Source: Methylobacterium sp. WL1 (GTDB taxonomy: Bacteria > Pseudomonadota > Alphaproteobacteria > Rhizobiales > Beijerinckiaceae). Taken from it: a stretch of 64,000 nucleotides of DNA. Position 1 is the stretch's first letter. The number at the start of each line of letters is the position of its first letter. The position numbers and the translations under genes are program-made. Below are positions 1-8,665 of the stretch, in pieces. The notes beneath the pieces were generated by a model. It was not told the origin of the DNA, ran no database searches, and worked only from the letters and a program-made list of their open reading frames with translations. Where the stretch lies: the NCBI RefSeq assembly GCF_008000895.1, contig NZ_CP042823.1, positions 1,739,001 to 1,803,000 on the forward strand. Direction: 5' to 3'.

Positions 1-101
1 GTCCCGTAAGGCGAGGGCAAAGGTGCGCCGGATTACGGCTGACGGCCATCTGCCGTTTCGGAACCACGTCACCCTGAGTTCCTTTTTCAAACTGGAGCGC
101 A

Positions 102-341
102 ATGGATCGAGAGCGTGCGATGAGTCGTACCGAACCAACCCCAGCTCAAGAGGTAGTCACAGAGGCTCCTTCTAACGCTCGCCCCCATCCCCCGAGTGAC
201 GTCGCCGTGCGACCGCAGGGGCCTCGATCGCCCGGCGAGTCCGAGCCTGGTGATATGGGTGCCTTTGACGACAAGGGGTACGAGGAGCCGCAGCACGAGA
301 GTACCAAGGGCAACGGCAAAAGCGGGTATCGAGGCGCCTGA
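102..341 (+). CDS. small hypothetical protein, doubtful
   Basis: An open frame of 79 codons starting at ATG, with a possible internal start at 120. The product is hydrophilic and rich in Pro, Glu, Ser and Gly, with no membrane segment or recognisable domain. The C-terminal stretch from MGAFDDKGYEEP onward looks like a disordered bacterial protein rather than random sequence, but frames on both strands overlap here and I do not recognise a family. Treat as tentative. Confidence 0.25.
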   Translation: MDRERAMSRTEPTPAQEVVTEAPSNARPHPPSDVAVRPQGPRSPGESEPGDMGAFDDKGYEEPQHESTKGNGKSGYRGA

Positions 342-725
342 CGAAGGACCTGGGTGTGCTGCAACGCCCACCTCGTCTGAACCGCATCAGCTATCGTCTG
401 CGTAAAACTCAACATCGCAACCACGAGCGGCGTTTCAGGCGACGATTGGTGAGTTCGGCCTCTGTCGCTGGGAGGAAAAAACCCACGTCACTGCAATTCC
501 GACGGTATCCTGCACAAAATAAAGGCCGGGCGCTTGTCGGCAGTGATCAGTGGTTTTTGGCCTCCAGACCTCCCTCAGGCGCCGTCATCTGTCGCTCTGG
601 GTCCTGGTTGACGTCGTCGATCAGTGTGTCGTTAGGCCGAGGTCGCCGCTTCGGAACGCCTAACTGATTCTTATCCCTATTGGCTCAGACTCGTTCGAGC
701 ACGATCGCGGTTCGAGTTCTGCAGC
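342..725. other. intergenic, no gene seen
   Basis: About 380 bases precede the GAF-domain gene. Short frames exist on both strands but none resembles a protein. The promoter of the GAF gene should lie here; no clear -35/-10 pair could be picked. Confidence 0.4.
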
Positions 726-1241
726 ATGACGTATCCTGTTCCCGCTAATGAACTTGAACGCCTCGCCGTTTTGGAAAATCTCGACCTACTCGATACGCCG
801 CAAGATCCCGCTTTTGACGATCTTTGCCAAGAAGCCGCCCTGACCTTCGACGCGCCGGTCGCGCTTATCATACTGCTCGACGCGCGGCGGCAGTGGTTCA
901 AGTCTCGCGTCGGCTTGGATATTTGTGAGACGACGCGAGACGCGTCATTCTGCAATTATGTAGTCGCACAGGACGTAGTCTTGATCGTTCCCGATGCGCG
1001 GCAAGATTCGCGCTTTGCCTCGAATCCGCTCGTGGTCGGACCACCGCACGTGCGGTTCTACGCGGGGGCTCCGCTCTACTACGGAGATGGCATCCGTCTC
1101 GGTGCGCTGTGCATCATCGATCAGCGCCCGCGCACCGCGGATGAGATCGACGTCCCCACGTTGCGACATTTGGCTGACCGGGTCGCGGGCGAGATTTGGG
1201 TCCGGCAAGCCGCGCGTTCTGCTGAACATCAGCGTGTCTGA
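726..1241 (+). CDS. GAF-domain sensor protein
   Basis: A 171-residue protein that is almost entirely one GAF domain. The N-terminal ELERLAVLENLDLLDTPQ and the following segment with RQWFKSRVGLD are the hallmark of the GAF family found at the front of many alphaproteobacterial histidine kinases and diguanylate cyclases. Here no kinase or cyclase domain follows, so it is a stand-alone sensor or ligand-binding module, probably cytoplasmic since no signal or membrane segment is seen. A single-domain response regulator begins 31 bases downstream on the same strand, which suggests co-transcription and a signalling pair. The ligand is unknown. Confidence 0.85.
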   Translation: MTYPVPANELERLAVLENLDLLDTPQDPAFDDLCQEAALTFDAPVALIILLDARRQWFKSRVGLDICETTRDASFCNYVVAQDVVLIVPDARQDSRFASNPLVVGPPHVRFYAGAPLYYGDGIRLGALCIIDQRPRTADEIDVPTLRHLADRVAGEIWVRQAARSAEHQRV

Positions 1242-1272
1242 GTTCGCCCCGCTGCCACAGGAGGCTTGAGCG

Positions 1273-1710
1273 ATGCTACGCTCGGACGCACGTGTTCTCA
1301 TCGTCGATGGTCAGGTGGCGGTCGCGCGCCTCGTGGCCAAAATTTTCGGCTCAGCCGGTCTGACGAATTCGGATGTCGCCTTCGACACCCTCACCGCACG
1401 CGGGCAGATCGAGGCGACCGCACCCGACATCGCGGTGATCGACGCGCGGGTCGGTCCGATGCGCGTCACCGCATTTATCATGCTGGTACGGAGGCGGACG
1501 GACAATCGGGCGCTGACGTTCGTGATGACCACCTCGCGAACTGGCGAGATGGTGGAAGCGGCGGGCGAGGCCGGCGTCGATGGCGTGCTGTTGAAGCCGT
1601 TTACGCCAGCCGATCTGAGCGCGCAGATCGCTGCTGCGGTGGAGAGGAAGCACGCGTTTCCTCACGGCAAGTGGGATCACTCACGGCCGACCGTCGTGGT
1701 GCTGGATTAG
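1273..1710 (+). CDS. single-domain response regulator (CheY-like)
   Basis: A 145-residue receiver domain without an output domain. The phosphoacceptor is Asp57 in IAVID, the conserved Thr lies in MTTS near residue 87 and the Lys in LLKPF at 108. The N-terminal acidic pair that binds magnesium, usually DD, reads VDGQ, so only one acidic residue is seen; phosphorylation may be altered. It lies just after the GAF protein. No DNA-binding domain is present, so output is by protein contact. The start ATG at 1273 gives a normal receiver N-terminus. An overlapping frame starting near 1266 is not coding. Confidence 0.85.
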   Translation: MLRSDARVLIVDGQVAVARLVAKIFGSAGLTNSDVAFDTLTARGQIEATAPDIAVIDARVGPMRVTAFIMLVRRRTDNRALTFVMTTSRTGEMVEAAGEAGVDGVLLKPFTPADLSAQIAAAVERKHAFPHGKWDHSRPTVVVLD

Positions 1711-2354
1711 CCGAGCGGGCGGTCGTGGCGACATCGAATTGCCCGCGTCAACGTCCACCTCGGTTCATGACCGCGTTCGAGCGAGCTGCCAGAGGCGAGC
1801 GGGCCAAGCTTGGTCTCTGGCACGGGCTTCTGAACCACGACCGACACGCTGCCGTACTGCCTCTATCTTCGTACCGCCAATGACCCGGGTATGGCCGACC
1901 AACGCGTCGCCGCGGTCCGTGCCCTGCATCGCCTCGAGAGCCGTCCCGGCATTTTACTGGCCAACCCCTCCTTAAGGGGGCGGCTTCCCCGACATCAGGG
2001 CGCGGTAGGCCCTGGTGAGGCGGAGGGCGAAGGCCTAGCCTTTGACCGCGACGGCCGCAGAGGTACTGATCGATCGGGTCCGGCCGAGTACGGCTTCGCA
2101 GGGATTGTCCCGGACCAGGATGCCTGGGAAACGGTGACGACGAGAATGTCGCTCTGCGTTTCACATCCAAGAGCGAGCTCCTGACCATCCCGGAGATCCA
2201 TCACGCCATCGAGATCGGCGCGGACCTGATCGCTAGGGCCGACATGCTTTTGCCGCGAGCTGATGGGACTGCCCATGCGCACAGCCGCACTGAGGCCGCC
2301 GGTATCCGGCCGAGTCTCGAAACCTCGCGGATCGCCAGCGCCAGGGACTGGTCC
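1711..2354. other. intergenic, no confident gene
   Basis: About 640 bases between the response regulator and the capsule-export gene. Open frames occur on both strands but look like chance frames of GC-rich DNA. The stretch 2160-2354 is open in phase with the following gene and reads as low-conservation sequence, so an upstream start at 2244 or a decayed gene cannot be excluded. Confidence 0.35.
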
Positions 2355-3599
2355 ATGAATATGGAAGCTCGGAAGGCCGGCGGACAGCCCATCGCCGCCC
2401 CTCAGAATCAAAAAGCGATCGCCAAGGTCCTGCAGCGGTTACCAAACGTTCCCAGCTTCCGGGACCGCAAGAAGGGTGTGACGTCCTACCAGAGCCACGT
2501 CAAAAGCGATCCCTGGATCCTGATCCTGTTCGTGGTCTGCTTCGTGCTGCCGACGCTGGGTGGGGCGCTGTACTATGGCCTGATCGCCTCGGATCGGTAC
2601 GTGACCGAGGTGAAGTTCGCCATCCGCCCCTCGGTCGGCACGGCCGATAAGGCGGCGCCCGATGCGGTTGGCACCAGTGTCGGCGTGGTGAGTTCGACGA
2701 TCGCGCAAGACACGCTGATCACCCAGGAGTACATCCTGAGCCGGCCGATGCTTGAGCAGATCGAGGCCCAGCTGCCGATCCGCGAATGGTTCGGCCGCGA
2801 CAGCGTCGATTTCGCGTCCCGGCTCAACCCTGAGAAGCCGATTGAAAAAGCGCTTCGCTACTGGAAGCGGCGGGTGTCCATCGATGTCGAGTCCGCCTCG
2901 GGCATCATGGGACTGACGGTAGAGGCGTTTGATCCAGACGAGTCACTGGCGATCACACAAGCGATCCTGAAGGATGCCGAGCAGATGCTGGGTAACCTCA
3001 GTTTGCGGGCGCGTGAGGATGCCTTGGTTGAGAGCACGCGTGAACTGAAGATCGCTGAGGATCGCGTCGCTAAGCTTGACCTCGCTCAAACGGATCTGCG
3101 CAATCGCGAAGGCCTGCTCGATGCTCAAAAATCCAACGAGGCCAATCTCAAGCTCGTCTCAGAGCTGCGAGGCTCCCGCATCAACTTGGCCGTTCAGCTC
3201 TCGATCGGCCAGCGAGATCTCGGCCCAGAGTCTCGTCGGATCATCGATATCAAGCAGCAGATCAGAGATCTCGATGACAACATCGCTCGAATCGAACGGC
3301 AGGCCACAGGCCAGGATCCGAACCAGAAACGTCAGCTCGCAAGCGCGCTGACGCGGTTCGAGGCTCTCGATCATGAGCGGAAAAGCGCAGTCAAATACGC
3401 CGAAGAGGTTCGGAAGGCGTTTGACCGAGCACGCATCTTGGTCGCTCGGCAGCCGCAGTTCTTCAACATGATCACCGCACCGATAAAGGCAGATTCCGCC
3501 ACGGAGCCTCGGCGCCTTTTGATGATAAGCCTGATCGCCGCAGGATCCGCTGTTATGTTTGCGGCTGCGATGTTTGCCCGCAAAACAATGGTTAGCTGA
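2355..3599 (+). CDS. capsule polysaccharide export inner-membrane protein (KpsE/CtrB/BexC type)
   Basis: A protein of about 414 residues from the ATG at 2355; an in-frame start at 2244 would add 37 residues that look unconserved. It has the polysaccharide co-polymerase plan: one membrane segment near the N-terminus (DPWILILFVVCF...), a long periplasmic part with a coiled coil (about residues 210-350), and a second membrane segment near the C-terminus (LLMISLIAAGSAVMF). Proteins of this type link the ABC exporter in the inner membrane to the outer-membrane channel in ABC-dependent capsule export. A matching ABC permease lies 36 kb away at 39298-40092; the ATPase and outer-membrane lipoprotein are not in the window. 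Confidence 0.85.
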   Translation: MNMEARKAGGQPIAAPQNQKAIAKVLQRLPNVPSFRDRKKGVTSYQSHVKSDPWILILFVVCFVLPTLGGALYYGLIASDRYVTEVKFAIRPSVGTADKAAPDAVGTSVGVVSSTIAQDTLITQEYILSRPMLEQIEAQLPIREWFGRDSVDFASRLNPEKPIEKALRYWKRRVSIDVESASGIMGLTVEAFDPDESLAITQAILKDAEQMLGNLSLRAREDALVESTRELKIAEDRVAKLDLAQTDLRNREGLLDAQKSNEANLKLVSELRGSRINLAVQLSIGQRDLGPESRRIIDIKQQIRDLDDNIARIERQATGQDPNQKRQLASALTRFEALDHERKSAVKYAEEVRKAFDRARILVARQPQFFNMITAPIKADSATEPRRLLMISLIAAGSAVMFAAAMFARKTMVS

Positions 3600-3622
3600 T
3601 TGAGGCCAGGCATTCGGAGGTT

Positions 3623-3946
3623 TTAGGCAGCCTCAGCTGTGGCGAGTAGCCGTGCCGCGTAATGCTTGGCTGCCGCCTCGATCGCAGGTGCAAACACGCC
3701 TATGGTCCAGGGCATCTTGGCTTCGAGCAACAAGGTGTCGCCCGCCACGACGATGTTACCTCGGACGTCCTGTCCAAGAGCGCGCGCCGTGAATGCCCTC
3801 CGGCCCTCGACCCACTCTGTCATCGTGACGGAGATGTTCTCGCGCTTCAACCGCTGCACCGCCCAGTCGGTCCGTTGGTCCAGGCGACGGATCACTTCTG
3901 CCGCGCCGAGATCGTGTGGGATCGCGATGGTGATGTGCTTCGGCAT
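3623..3946 (-). CDS. polyhydroxyalkanoic acid system family protein
   Basis: About 107 residues from the ATG at 3946, chosen because GGGAAGG lies just upstream and because MPKHITIAIPH is the usual N-terminus; an earlier in-frame start at 3973 is possible. The pattern of an N-terminal beta strand, a middle GQDVRGNIVVAGDTLLLEAKMPW segment and a helical C-terminus matches the family of small proteins found near polyhydroxyalkanoate genes. The role is poorly known; granule association is assumed. It converges with the KpsE-like gene, leaving only 23 bases between the stops. Confidence 0.7.
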   Translation of the reverse strand: MPKHITIAIPHDLGAAEVIRRLDQRTDWAVQRLKRENISVTMTEWVEGRRAFTARALGQDVRGNIVVAGDTLLLEAKMPWTIGVFAPAIEAAAKHYAARLLATAEAA

Positions 3947-3973
3947 ATGCCTTCCCATGATGGTCGTTTGCAA

Positions 3974-5134
3974 AGTGGCGAGCGCGGGTTAAGCGCCGGT
4001 CACCATCGCAAGACGCTTCCCTTCCAGACCACCCCGCGGAGGTGGTTCGAGATTTGCCGCGGACGCATGGGTCACAGAACCGAGACCGGGTTCCGTGCCG
4101 ATATACCCCTCAGCTTACGAGCTTAGCTCGTTCAGCGCATGCTGAGGCGGCCTTTTCATCACAGCACCTCTTCGCTCGCATCACGATCGATCGGTCAAGC
4201 TGCTTGCCCGCCGCCGTCACATGCTGTGACCGACGCGGACCCCGTCGATGCATGCCCTGCCCTGCACGATTCCGTGGCGGCATTCCGTGTCACGAGCCGA
4301 AAGTCGGTTGCTGCCTTTTGCGCCCCCCTCTCACGGACGCCGGCAGTGAGTAGGAAAATGGTCGCCATGCCCAGGCCTTGGATTGTTGCCTGCGCGTCGC
4401 ACCGCGACTGGATTGAGGCGGGTTGGAGTTGATCCGTGGCGGCAGGTCGGCTCGCCTGACGAATTTGCGTCGGCGAGACGATGTTTGAACTGAGTACTGG
4501 TTATTTGGATCGATTGGGGAGGTAAGATTGCCATCGCTAATTTCCTGAACGAGGCGGGCATATTCCACTGGACTGCTCGGACGAATGGAGCGTTACTCAG
4601 TGGGCCACGAAAAAGCCCCCTACGCGACTCGGGACGTGAAATTTATGAGTAAGACTCCTTAGACGAGCGTTACCTACTGGCACGCAGCGGAGTGCTAGAA
4701 CAATCATGCCGTCGTATCAAGCTGGTTTTGGCCATCGATGTGATCATACTCAAGGCTCAGATCCGGGCATGATATTCATCTATACTTTATAACCATCCTG
4801 CACCGGGAGGTGTCTGGTTCGTATGACACTCAATCGCTCAAAGACCGACCGGCGGACGTGAGCGCCAAAGCTCCGGCCGCCTGAGGGACGCCGCCCGCAA
4901 GCGGGGCGGGACATTTGAAGGATGACATCACCCTGCAGGCCTACTGGGCTGCGTGCGGGGTCGGGGCAGTGGCGGGGCCGATCCCGCCGCGAACTCGGTG
5001 CGTGTCATGTATCTCCCCGATTTTACCCTCCCCTCCCCATCCCCGCTCGATTGCCCAACGCTGAGACTGTGTAGCTGTCGGATATCGGACCGCCGCTTGG
5101 CACCGCCCTCCCCGATCTCTGCGTGAGGGCGGGC
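3974..5134. other. intergenic, no recognisable gene
   Basis: About 1.16 kb with no frame that resembles a protein. Base composition drops around 4480-4840, where A/T-rich stretches such as that at 4770-4795 occur. This may be decayed DNA or an insertion scar; no inverted repeats were found. Confidence 0.4.
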
Positions 5135-5578
5135 ATGTCCAATCGCAGCATCTCTTGGGCGGCCGCACTGCGCGAGCTGAAGTCCGATCGAGTGGCACGC
5201 TCGGCGATTCGCGAGGAGCGTCTACGCACGAGCACGGGCTTACGGGGCGCGCCTGTCCTCGCTATGAGCGCTTGGCGGGGGCACTCGGGCCGACGCTACG
5301 TCGTCGTGGTGCAGCCGCTCGATACCGTCGATCTCGTCGCCGAAGATCCTGCGGTCGTCTTGGCCGTGGGCCGCGACGAGCAGGGACAGGCCTCGATTGC
5401 CGCTGTTCGCGTCTGCCCAGCCGGCGATCCGGGTTTTCTCGGGTGGCTCGCCGCCTGCGCGATACGCGGGGCGAGTGAACTGCATACCTATCGACTGGCC
5501 GAGAGCGGACCTGAACGCGCGGCGATCGCCTCCGATCTGGGTGGTCCGATCCCGACTGCTGACGTGGGAGGGGTGTGA
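5135..5578 (+). CDS. hypothetical protein upstream of HNH nuclease
   Basis: A protein of about 147 residues from ATG 5135 (5123 is an alternative four codons earlier). It is soluble, with Arg-rich N-terminus and a central beta-rich part (RRYVVVVQPLDTVDLV...VVLAVGRDEQG). No family is recognised. Its stop overlaps the start region of the HNH gene (GTGATG at 5575-5580), so the two are translationally coupled. The pairing with a small HNH protein is typical of phage-derived or mobile gene sets. Confidence 0.5.
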   Translation: MSNRSISWAAALRELKSDRVARSAIREERLRTSTGLRGAPVLAMSAWRGHSGRRYVVVVQPLDTVDLVAEDPAVVLAVGRDEQGQASIAAVRVCPAGDPGFLGWLAACAIRGASELHTYRLAESGPERAAIASDLGGPIPTADVGGV

Positions 5579-5970
5579 TGCCCCGCCGGGAATTCAGCAA
5601 AGCTGTCCTGCGCGCGGCCCTCGACCGAGCGATGGGGCGATGCGAGGGTGTGCTGACCGATGGCAGCCGCTGCCCATGCGTCCTGCACGTTGGGCGGTTC
5701 CACTACGATCACATCGTGCCAGCAGCGTTGACCGAGGATGCGTCGCTCGAAAACTGCCAGGTGCTGTGCAGGCCCTGTCACACGGCCAAGACGGTGATCG
5801 ACGTCGGTGTGATCGCGCGGGTTCGCCGCGTGCATGACCGGCATGCAGGCATCACGGATGCGCATCGCCGTTCGCTTCCGGGCGGCAAGGCCAGCCCATT
5901 CAAGCGACTGATCGGTGGTGGTGTCGTCCGGCGAGACACAGGTGAGCGGCTGGATAGGCGAGATCGATAG
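5575..5970 (+). CDS. HNH endonuclease-like protein
   Basis: 131 residues, starting at GTG 5575 or ATG 5578. Residues 17-70 form an HNH fold: a first Cys pair (RCEGVLTDGSRCPC), the catalytic YDHIVPAAL, then ENCQVLCRPCHTAKT with the second Cys pair and final His. The C-terminal SPFKRLIGGGVVRRD resembles tails of phage terminase-associated HNH proteins and is echoed in the other HNH gene at 9.8-10.4 kb. Likely a metal-dependent DNA nickase or nuclease of phage or mobile-element origin; the substrate is unknown. Confidence 0.75.
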   Translation: MMPRREFSKAVLRAALDRAMGRCEGVLTDGSRCPCVLHVGRFHYDHIVPAALTEDASLENCQVLCRPCHTAKTVIDVGVIARVRRVHDRHAGITDAHRRSLPGGKASPFKRLIGGGVVRRDTGERLDRRDR

Positions 5971-6055
5971 TGCTCCAGCCCGCTCGATGCCCGCGAGCGC
6001 CTCAGGGCCATTCAATGGGTGCGGCCGGGTTGAAATTTCTGGCTTTGGCAAAGCG

Positions 6056-6383
6056 CTATGGCTCGCCGACGATTCCGATCGCCGGCGCGAGCACATAAGG
6101 CGAGCCGGGTAGATGAGTCCCATCGCCCTCCCGCCGGGCGCTGATCTCGTAGCCGTGGCGTGGTGATAGCAAGGCTGCCGTTATGCTCATCGCAAAACCA
6201 CACCGGCCTGTCCCGATGCCGTGTACTGCCAGATCTTCACGGAACGAATCCGCCTTGCACCGGCCCAGGATACGCCGGTCGATCGCGATCAATACGGCGA
6301 CCGGTGTTTCCGGCGCGTCCGTCTCCCAAGCCCAACCGACGATCCGCCGATGGCGGGCGTTGGTTCTGCGCTCCGGTGATGTG
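6056..6383 (-). pseudogene. remnant of GWAW-type domain from a glycan-related protein
   Basis: Reading the minus strand from about 6383 to 6056 gives a domain-like stretch with VGWAWETDAPETPVAV, IDRRILGRC, FREDLAVHGIGTGRCGF and LPGSPYVL. I recognise this pattern as a module often found in or beside alphaproteobacterial glycosyltransferases and surface proteins. No ATG or GTG precedes the domain in frame; the only possible start is TTG at 6292, inside the domain. It lies directly after the phosphomannomutase gene on the same strand. It is therefore probably the tail of a lost gene. Function of the domain is unknown. Confidence 0.5.
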
Positions 6384-6431
6384 AGAACGTATCGCGACGC
6401 GGTACCTCGATCACGCTGGCTGTCTCGGCCG

Positions 6432-7856
6432 TTATGACTGGTCGGGCCGTCCCGCCATGGCTGCCGCCGCTGCTGTCAGTCCCCACTGGACGAGAGCTTG
6501 AGCGTCGCGAGCGGACTTGCCCTCTGCATAGCAGCGTAGCTCAGGAGCATTGCCTGAGGCCCGGAAATGAATCGACCGGCCGCCGTCCAGGCCGATCCGG
6601 ATCCCATCCTGCTCATCGACCGATTGCGGCGAACCGATCGACCGGAGAAATTCGCCTCGGAAGTTCGGCTCGCGGAGCCGTTCGAGAAAGGCGCTGCTTC
6701 GCTCCGACGGCGTGTTGGGCAGCCGGTCGCTCGCCATCTCCCCCGCATCGAGCGAGGTCACGAGATCGGTCAGCGTACCCGCCGCGCGTGCCGCGGCGAG
6801 TGTCGCCAGAATTGGGAGCATCGCGTCCCGCGTCGGCAAGGCGGACAGAATCTTGCCCCCGAGAGTCACATCCGATCCGAGCAGGAACCCACCGTTCGCC
6901 TCGAAACCCACGACGGCCTGCGCCCCGGCTTCCTTCGCCTGTTCCATACCGGCGATGACGAAGGGCGAGCCGACCTTGGTCCGCACGACTCGGCCGAAGC
7001 CGCCGGACTGCTCCAGCGCCGAACCGGCGGTCACAGGGACCACGACCGTATCGGCGCCTAGGTAGCGCGCAGTGATCAGCCCGAGCACATCCCCGCGCAC
7101 GATCCGCCCGGCACCATCGGCAAGCAGCGGCCGGTCCGCGTCACCATCCGTCGTCACCAGCGCGTCGAAGTCGCCGGACGACATTACGTCCAGGATGAAC
7201 GCGATGTCTTCGGGGCGATGCGCCTCGGTATCGATCGGCACGAACCTGTCCGAGCGACCGATTGGCGTGACGCTCGCCCCGAAGCGCGCGAGCAGTTCAC
7301 TCAGCAGGTCGCGAGCGACCGAACTTTGCTGGTAAACCGCGATGCGTACACCCTTCAGGATCTCGGGCGCGAAGGCGTCGCTGTAGCGCTGGTGGTAGCG
7401 CTCGATGGCGCCGGATTCTAATATCGCTGTCACTGCTGTCGGTATCTCACCGACCGCAGTGACATCCCCCAACGCCGCCAGGATGGCGATCTCGTCGTCC
7501 TTGGTGATCTCGCCGTCGGGCCGATAGAATTTCAGACCGTTGCGATCCTCAGGGATGTGACTGCCGGTGACCATGACGGCGTAGGCCCCACGCCGCATCG
7601 CTTCAAGTGCGAGGGCTGGGGTTGGAAGGGCGCCGCAGTCGATCGCCTCGAAGCCGGATGCCGCCGCGGCGCTCACTACGGTCGCGGCGATGCCTGGGCT
7701 GCTGTCGCGCAGGTCACGGCCGATCACCACCTTACGGGCGGCACCATCTGCCGTGACGGATCGGAAAAACGCGCTGGCGTATGCGTAGCTCGGCCAGCCC
7801 ACAAGGTCTGTCACGAGACCCCGCAGGCCACTGGTGCCAAATTTCAAGCTGCTCAC
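6432..7856 (-). CDS. phosphomannomutase / phosphoglucomutase
   Basis: 474 residues, matching the alpha-D-phosphohexomutase family. It interconverts hexose 6-phosphate and 1-phosphate, here probably mannose for GDP-sugar synthesis. Signature sites are visible: the phosphoserine loop MVTGSHIPEDRNG (Ser99), the metal-binding DGDAD at 237-241, the sugar-binding FEANGG at 317-322, and a C-terminal phosphate-binding segment with RASGNAPELR. The ATG at 7856 opens with SSLKFGTSGLRG, the normal N-terminus. The gene supplies activated sugar to the polysaccharide genes in the window. Two inverted repeats lie about 145-177 bases upstream. Confidence 0.92.
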   Translation of the reverse strand: MSSLKFGTSGLRGLVTDLVGWPSYAYASAFFRSVTADGAARKVVIGRDLRDSSPGIAATVVSAAAASGFEAIDCGALPTPALALEAMRRGAYAVMVTGSHIPEDRNGLKFYRPDGEITKDDEIAILAALGDVTAVGEIPTAVTAILESGAIERYHQRYSDAFAPEILKGVRIAVYQQSSVARDLLSELLARFGASVTPIGRSDRFVPIDTEAHRPEDIAFILDVMSSGDFDALVTTDGDADRPLLADGAGRIVRGDVLGLITARYLGADTVVVPVTAGSALEQSGGFGRVVRTKVGSPFVIAGMEQAKEAGAQAVVGFEANGGFLLGSDVTLGGKILSALPTRDAMLPILATLAAARAAGTLTDLVTSLDAGEMASDRLPNTPSERSSAFLERLREPNFRGEFLRSIGSPQSVDEQDGIRIGLDGGRSIHFRASGNAPELRCYAEGKSARDAQALVQWGLTAAAAAMAGRPDQS

Positions 7857-8000
7857 GGCGTTTCCATCGACTCAAGCGGTTAGGTCTGTTCCAACGCCTG
7901 ATGCCGTGAATCGCCCCTTTTCTCAACGCCTGCCGGCGGGGGGGCGATTTCAAAACCACCGCGACCCCCATGTACCCCACACCGCCGTCGCACTATTCCC

Positions 8001-8033
8001 CGACTGAGACAGTCGACCTCTACACATGTGTAG
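8001..8033. promoter_or_regulatory. pair of inverted repeats upstream of phosphomannomutase
   Basis: Two perfect dyads lie side by side: CGACTG-aga-CAGTCG at 8001-8015 and the 14-base palindrome CTACACATGTGTAG at 8020-8033. They sit between the minus-strand phosphomannomutase start (7856) and the end of a disrupted gene. They could be a regulator-binding site or a small hairpin; no T-run follows, so a terminator is less likely. Confidence 0.35.
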
Positions 8034-8092
8034 TCAATCTCGCTGCGCCAAACGCGCGGCAATTCGCTGCCACGAAAACCGGGTGAATACCT

Positions 8093-8317
8093 TCAGCGCA
8101 AGTAGCCGGACTGTGCCAGGGCGTACTCGACGACCTTGTGAACACTCTCCATTGGGTCGTCGTTTGCAGCGTTGGGTGGGTTTATCCGCGGCATTGCGGC
8201 AGCGACTGCGCTCAGGAAGGCGTGGGCTTCCATGGCTCCCTTGTCGTGCTGCTTATCGGCCTCAGGCTGCGGTGGGGGCACGGGCAGCGGCGCGACATGC
8301 GCGAGTAATCGCTTCAG
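8093..8317 (-). pseudogene. 3' half of a small gene split by an IS3 element
   Basis: Reading the minus strand out of the IS3 left end gives LKRLLAHVAPLPVPPPQ, an acidic linker, and a tail VHKVVEYALAQSGYLR before a stop. The other half ends at 9564 with VDLIWEAKRLRRL, so the joined product would read RLRRLKRLLAHVA. The exact target-site duplication is not visible, so the joint is inferred. The function is unknown. Confidence 0.45.
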
Positions 8318-8383
8318 TGACCTGACCGGCTGGCTTTGGACCGGGCTGATTGAGAGGATCAGCCAGGACTGAAGGAGCTGGAC

Positions 8384-8665
8384 ATGAAGCGAGGTCAGAA
8401 GACGGGTGCGGAGCAGGTGGTGCTGAAGCTGCGCCAGATTGAGGTGCAGACGGCCCAGGGTAAGAGTTTGGCGATAGCGTGCCGGGAGGCGGAGATCTCC
8501 GAGCAGAGTTACTATCGCTGGCGCAAGGAGTACGGGGGCCTGCAAATCGACCAGGCCCGTCGGATGAAGGATTTGGAGCGCGAGAACGCTCGATTGCGCC
8601 GGCTCGTGGCTGACTTGTCCCTGGAGAAGCAGGTGCTGGCGGATGTCGCCTCGGGAAACTTATAG
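8384..8665 (+). CDS. IS3-family transposase OrfA
   Basis: 93 residues with an N-terminal helix-turn-helix (EQVVLKLRQIEVQTAQGKS...ISEQSYYRWRKEYGG) and a C-terminal leucine-zipper segment (LERENARLRRLVADLSLEKQVL). This is the DNA-binding subunit; OrfAB is produced by frameshift in this family. A GGGAAAC sequence near the end of the gene could be the slippery site. Confidence 0.9.
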   Translation: MKRGQKTGAEQVVLKLRQIEVQTAQGKSLAIACREAEISEQSYYRWRKEYGGLQIDQARRMKDLERENARLRRLVADLSLEKQVLADVASGNL

